A stretch of 35,458 nt of DNA, from positions 1 to 35,458 of the forward strand of contig NZ_VZZJ01000038.1 of the NCBI RefSeq assembly GCF_008806345.1, written 5' to 3'. The notes below the pieces were generated by a model. It worked only from the letters and a program-made list of their open reading frames with translations. It was not told the DNA's origin and made no database searches. Each line of letters starts with the position of its first letter. Position 1 is the stretch's first letter. Shown in pieces: positions 34,273 through 35,458 of this stretch. Origin of the DNA: Methylobacterium planeticum. Lineage in GTDB: Bacteria; Pseudomonadota; Alphaproteobacteria; Rhizobiales; Beijerinckiaceae. The position numbers were made by a program, and so were the translations under genes.

Positions 34273-34536
34273 TCAGCGGGCGTCCGGGCGCGGACCGCAG
34301 GGGTCGAGGGCGACGGAGCGGGCGGACACGGTGATCGAGCCGGTCGTCTCGGGGTCGCGGAAGGCGGGCCCGGCGGCGATCCGGGCCGTCTCCGAGAGGG
34401 GCGCCACCGCCTTCGCGAGGTACTGCGCCGCGCCGCAGCCGACGAGGATCGCCACGGCCGAGATGCGAACGGCCCAGGCGACGGCGCCGGTCCGGGGCCG
34501 GCGTGCGGCATCGTCGTCGGGCATCCGGGGGTCCAT
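34273..34536 (-). CDS. Small single-pass membrane protein of unknown function
   Basis: An 83- to 87-residue protein with a cytoplasmic Arg/Asp-rich start, one hydrophobic segment (VAWAVRISAVAILVGCGAAQYL, about 19-40) and an extracytoplasmic tail with a TGSITV segment and a late cysteine. The segment could be a signal anchor, or a lipobox-like site at VGCG. Starts: ATG 34536 has a GAGG that touches it; ATG 34524 has it 12 nt away and gives 83 residues. I do not recognise the family. Coding is supported by composition and by its clear membrane segment on the minus strand. Confidence 0.55.
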   Translation of the reverse strand: MDPRMPDDDAARRPRTGAVAWAVRISAVAILVGCGAAQYLAKAVAPLSETARIAAGPAFRDPETTGSITVSARSVALDPCGPRPDAR

Positions 34537-34935
34537 CCTCAAACGGCGGCGCGCCGGCCGGTCTCGGGCTGAAGATCGTCCGGCAGGGTTAACGCGGCCC
34601 TTACGGACCGACCGCATCAGCGGGGAGCAACCTGAATTAAAACGATAATTCCGGGACGTCCGTGCGTCGAACCGCACCGGCGAGCGGAACGGTTTTTCCG
34701 AAGGCCGTAACATTCACCAGACGAGGCCGAGTGCTGATCCGGCCAATCCACTGGGCCAATCGCGTGTGCGCCAGAACACGTCATGACGAGACGAAATCTT
34801 ACCTGCCCATAACCTTCACCATTCGTTGACACATCCAGCCTTATCTGAGGCTGCTTGTTGCAGGAAAGCGACAGACCCGACGACCACCACGGCCTAAAAG
34901 CACGCCGGCTTTCGCCAACCAGGACCAGTGAAAAA
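34537..34935. other. Gene-free region upstream of the outer-membrane protein gene
   Basis: No credible gene. The stretch is much more A/T-rich than its surroundings, as expected for the promoter and leader of a highly expressed porin. A perfect TTGACA at 34826-34831 could be a -35 element, but I see no good -10 at 16-18 bp from it. The start of the minus-strand membrane gene may also take its promoter from here. Confidence 0.6.
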
Positions 34936-35458
34936 ATGAAAAAGATCCTCCTCGCCTCGACCGTTCTCGCCGGCATGACCGCCGTCGCGTCGGCGGCTGA
35001 CCTGCCCCGCCGCGCCGCGCCGCCGGTCTTCGCTCCGATCCCGGTCTTCACCTGGACGGGCTTCTACGCCGGTTTCAACGCCGGCTACGGCTTCGGCACC
35101 CAGGATGACCGCGCCGCCACCGTGATCGACGTTCCGGGCGCAGCCGGCCTGTTCCGCAACGCGACCAACACCGCCAACGTCCCCGGCCAGATCGCCTTCT
35201 CGAACCGCAACAACAACGACGGCTTCGTCGGCGGTGGTCAGATCGGCTACAACTACCAGTTCACCCCGGGCTCGGGCGTCGTCATCGGCGTCGAGGCCGA
35301 CGCCCAGTACGTCGATTTCGGCCGCAACCGCAACCGCTTCGCCTTCGCGACGCTTCCCGCCGGCGGCATCGTTGCGCCGGGCGCCCTGGCGTTCAACCCG
35401 AACGGCATCTCGGGCCTCGACTACTTCGGCACCGTGCGCGGCCGCCTCGGCTACGCCT
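34936..35458 (+). CDS. Outer-membrane beta-barrel protein, Omp25/Omp31-like (N-terminal part; runs off right edge)
   Basis: The first 174 codons of a porin-like outer-membrane protein. Signal peptide MKKILLASTVLAGMTAVASA, with cleavage before ADLPRR; then a Pro-rich linker and the family entry motif FTWTGFYAGFNAGYGFG, typical of Omp25/Omp31/RopB in Hyphomicrobiales. Alternating strands with Gly and aromatic residues follow (FVGGGQIGYNYQF, GVVIGVEADAQYVDFG, YFGTVRGRLGYA), the last one being a strong family mark. The ATG at 34936 follows AGGA by about 11 nt. The lower-GC codon choice (Asn, Ala, Phe in C-ending codons) suggests high expression. No stop is reached within the window. Confidence 0.93.
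   Translation, partial: MKKILLASTVLAGMTAVASAADLPRRAAPPVFAPIPVFTWTGFYAGFNAGYGFGTQDDRAATVIDVPGAAGLFRNATNTANVPGQIAFSNRNNNDGFVGGGQIGYNYQFTPGSGVVIGVEADAQYVDFGRNRNRFAFATLPAGGIVAPGALAFNPNGISGLDYFGTVRGRLGYA

Overview
The window is GC-rich chromosomal DNA with a gene order and protein set typical of the alphaproteobacterial order Hyphomicrobiales, most likely a Methylobacterium-type organism. Clues are an Omp25/Omp31-like porin precursor, a TIGR02301-type secreted protein, a DUF3606 protein, an IalB-like protein, a suf operon encoding two cysteine desulfurases, and Irr-type iron control elements. The assignment rests on protein families read by eye, not on a database search. No tRNA, rRNA, CRISPR array, transposase or phage gene is visible.

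Layout. Positions 1-2529 (minus strand) hold the start of dxs, xseB, and a tight tag / HD hydrolase / tyrosine phosphatase operon. Positions 2530-2966 are gene-free and packed with palindromic repeats. A ygfZ-like gene (minus) and a dihydroorotase-family gene (plus) diverge at 3.8-3.95 kb. Positions 5.3-8.55 kb carry a small unknown gene and a four-gene overlapping minus-strand operon (SDR, secreted FG-GAP-like protein, Nudix hydrolase, TIGR02301 protein). At 8.8-12.8 kb there is a secreted carboxymuconolactone-decarboxylase-like protein, then a minus-strand pair: a trimeric autotransporter adhesin with 456-bp internal repeats and an IalB-like protein. At 12.9-18.4 kb are pdxH, a lipoprotein, a DnaJ-family co-chaperone, fabI, a PPK2 kinase and a histidine phosphatase.

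Positions 18.6-22.7 kb encode a 1361-residue membrane-embedded single-module NRPS of the Pls/PosA type (adenylation domain, carrier domain, then three repeats of membrane segment plus soluble domain). This is the architecture of epsilon-poly-lysine synthetase. The putative specificity pocket has two acidic residues, pointing to a cationic amino acid. It is the most interesting locus here: a candidate maker of a homopolymeric amino-acid chain of unknown identity.

Positions 24.1-31.3 kb are a complete SUF iron-sulfur cluster operon: IscS-like desulfurase, sufB, sufC, sufD, sufS, a SufT/MIP18-like protein and a sufA-like carrier. Two near-consensus iron control elements stand side by side upstream of it, suggesting control by Irr (heme/iron status). 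The operon contains strong internal hairpins and has no sufE or iscR in view. The remaining part holds a GGDEF diguanylate cyclase, a RhlE-like DEAD-box helicase, a small membrane protein, and the first part of an outer-membrane beta-barrel gene that runs off the right edge.
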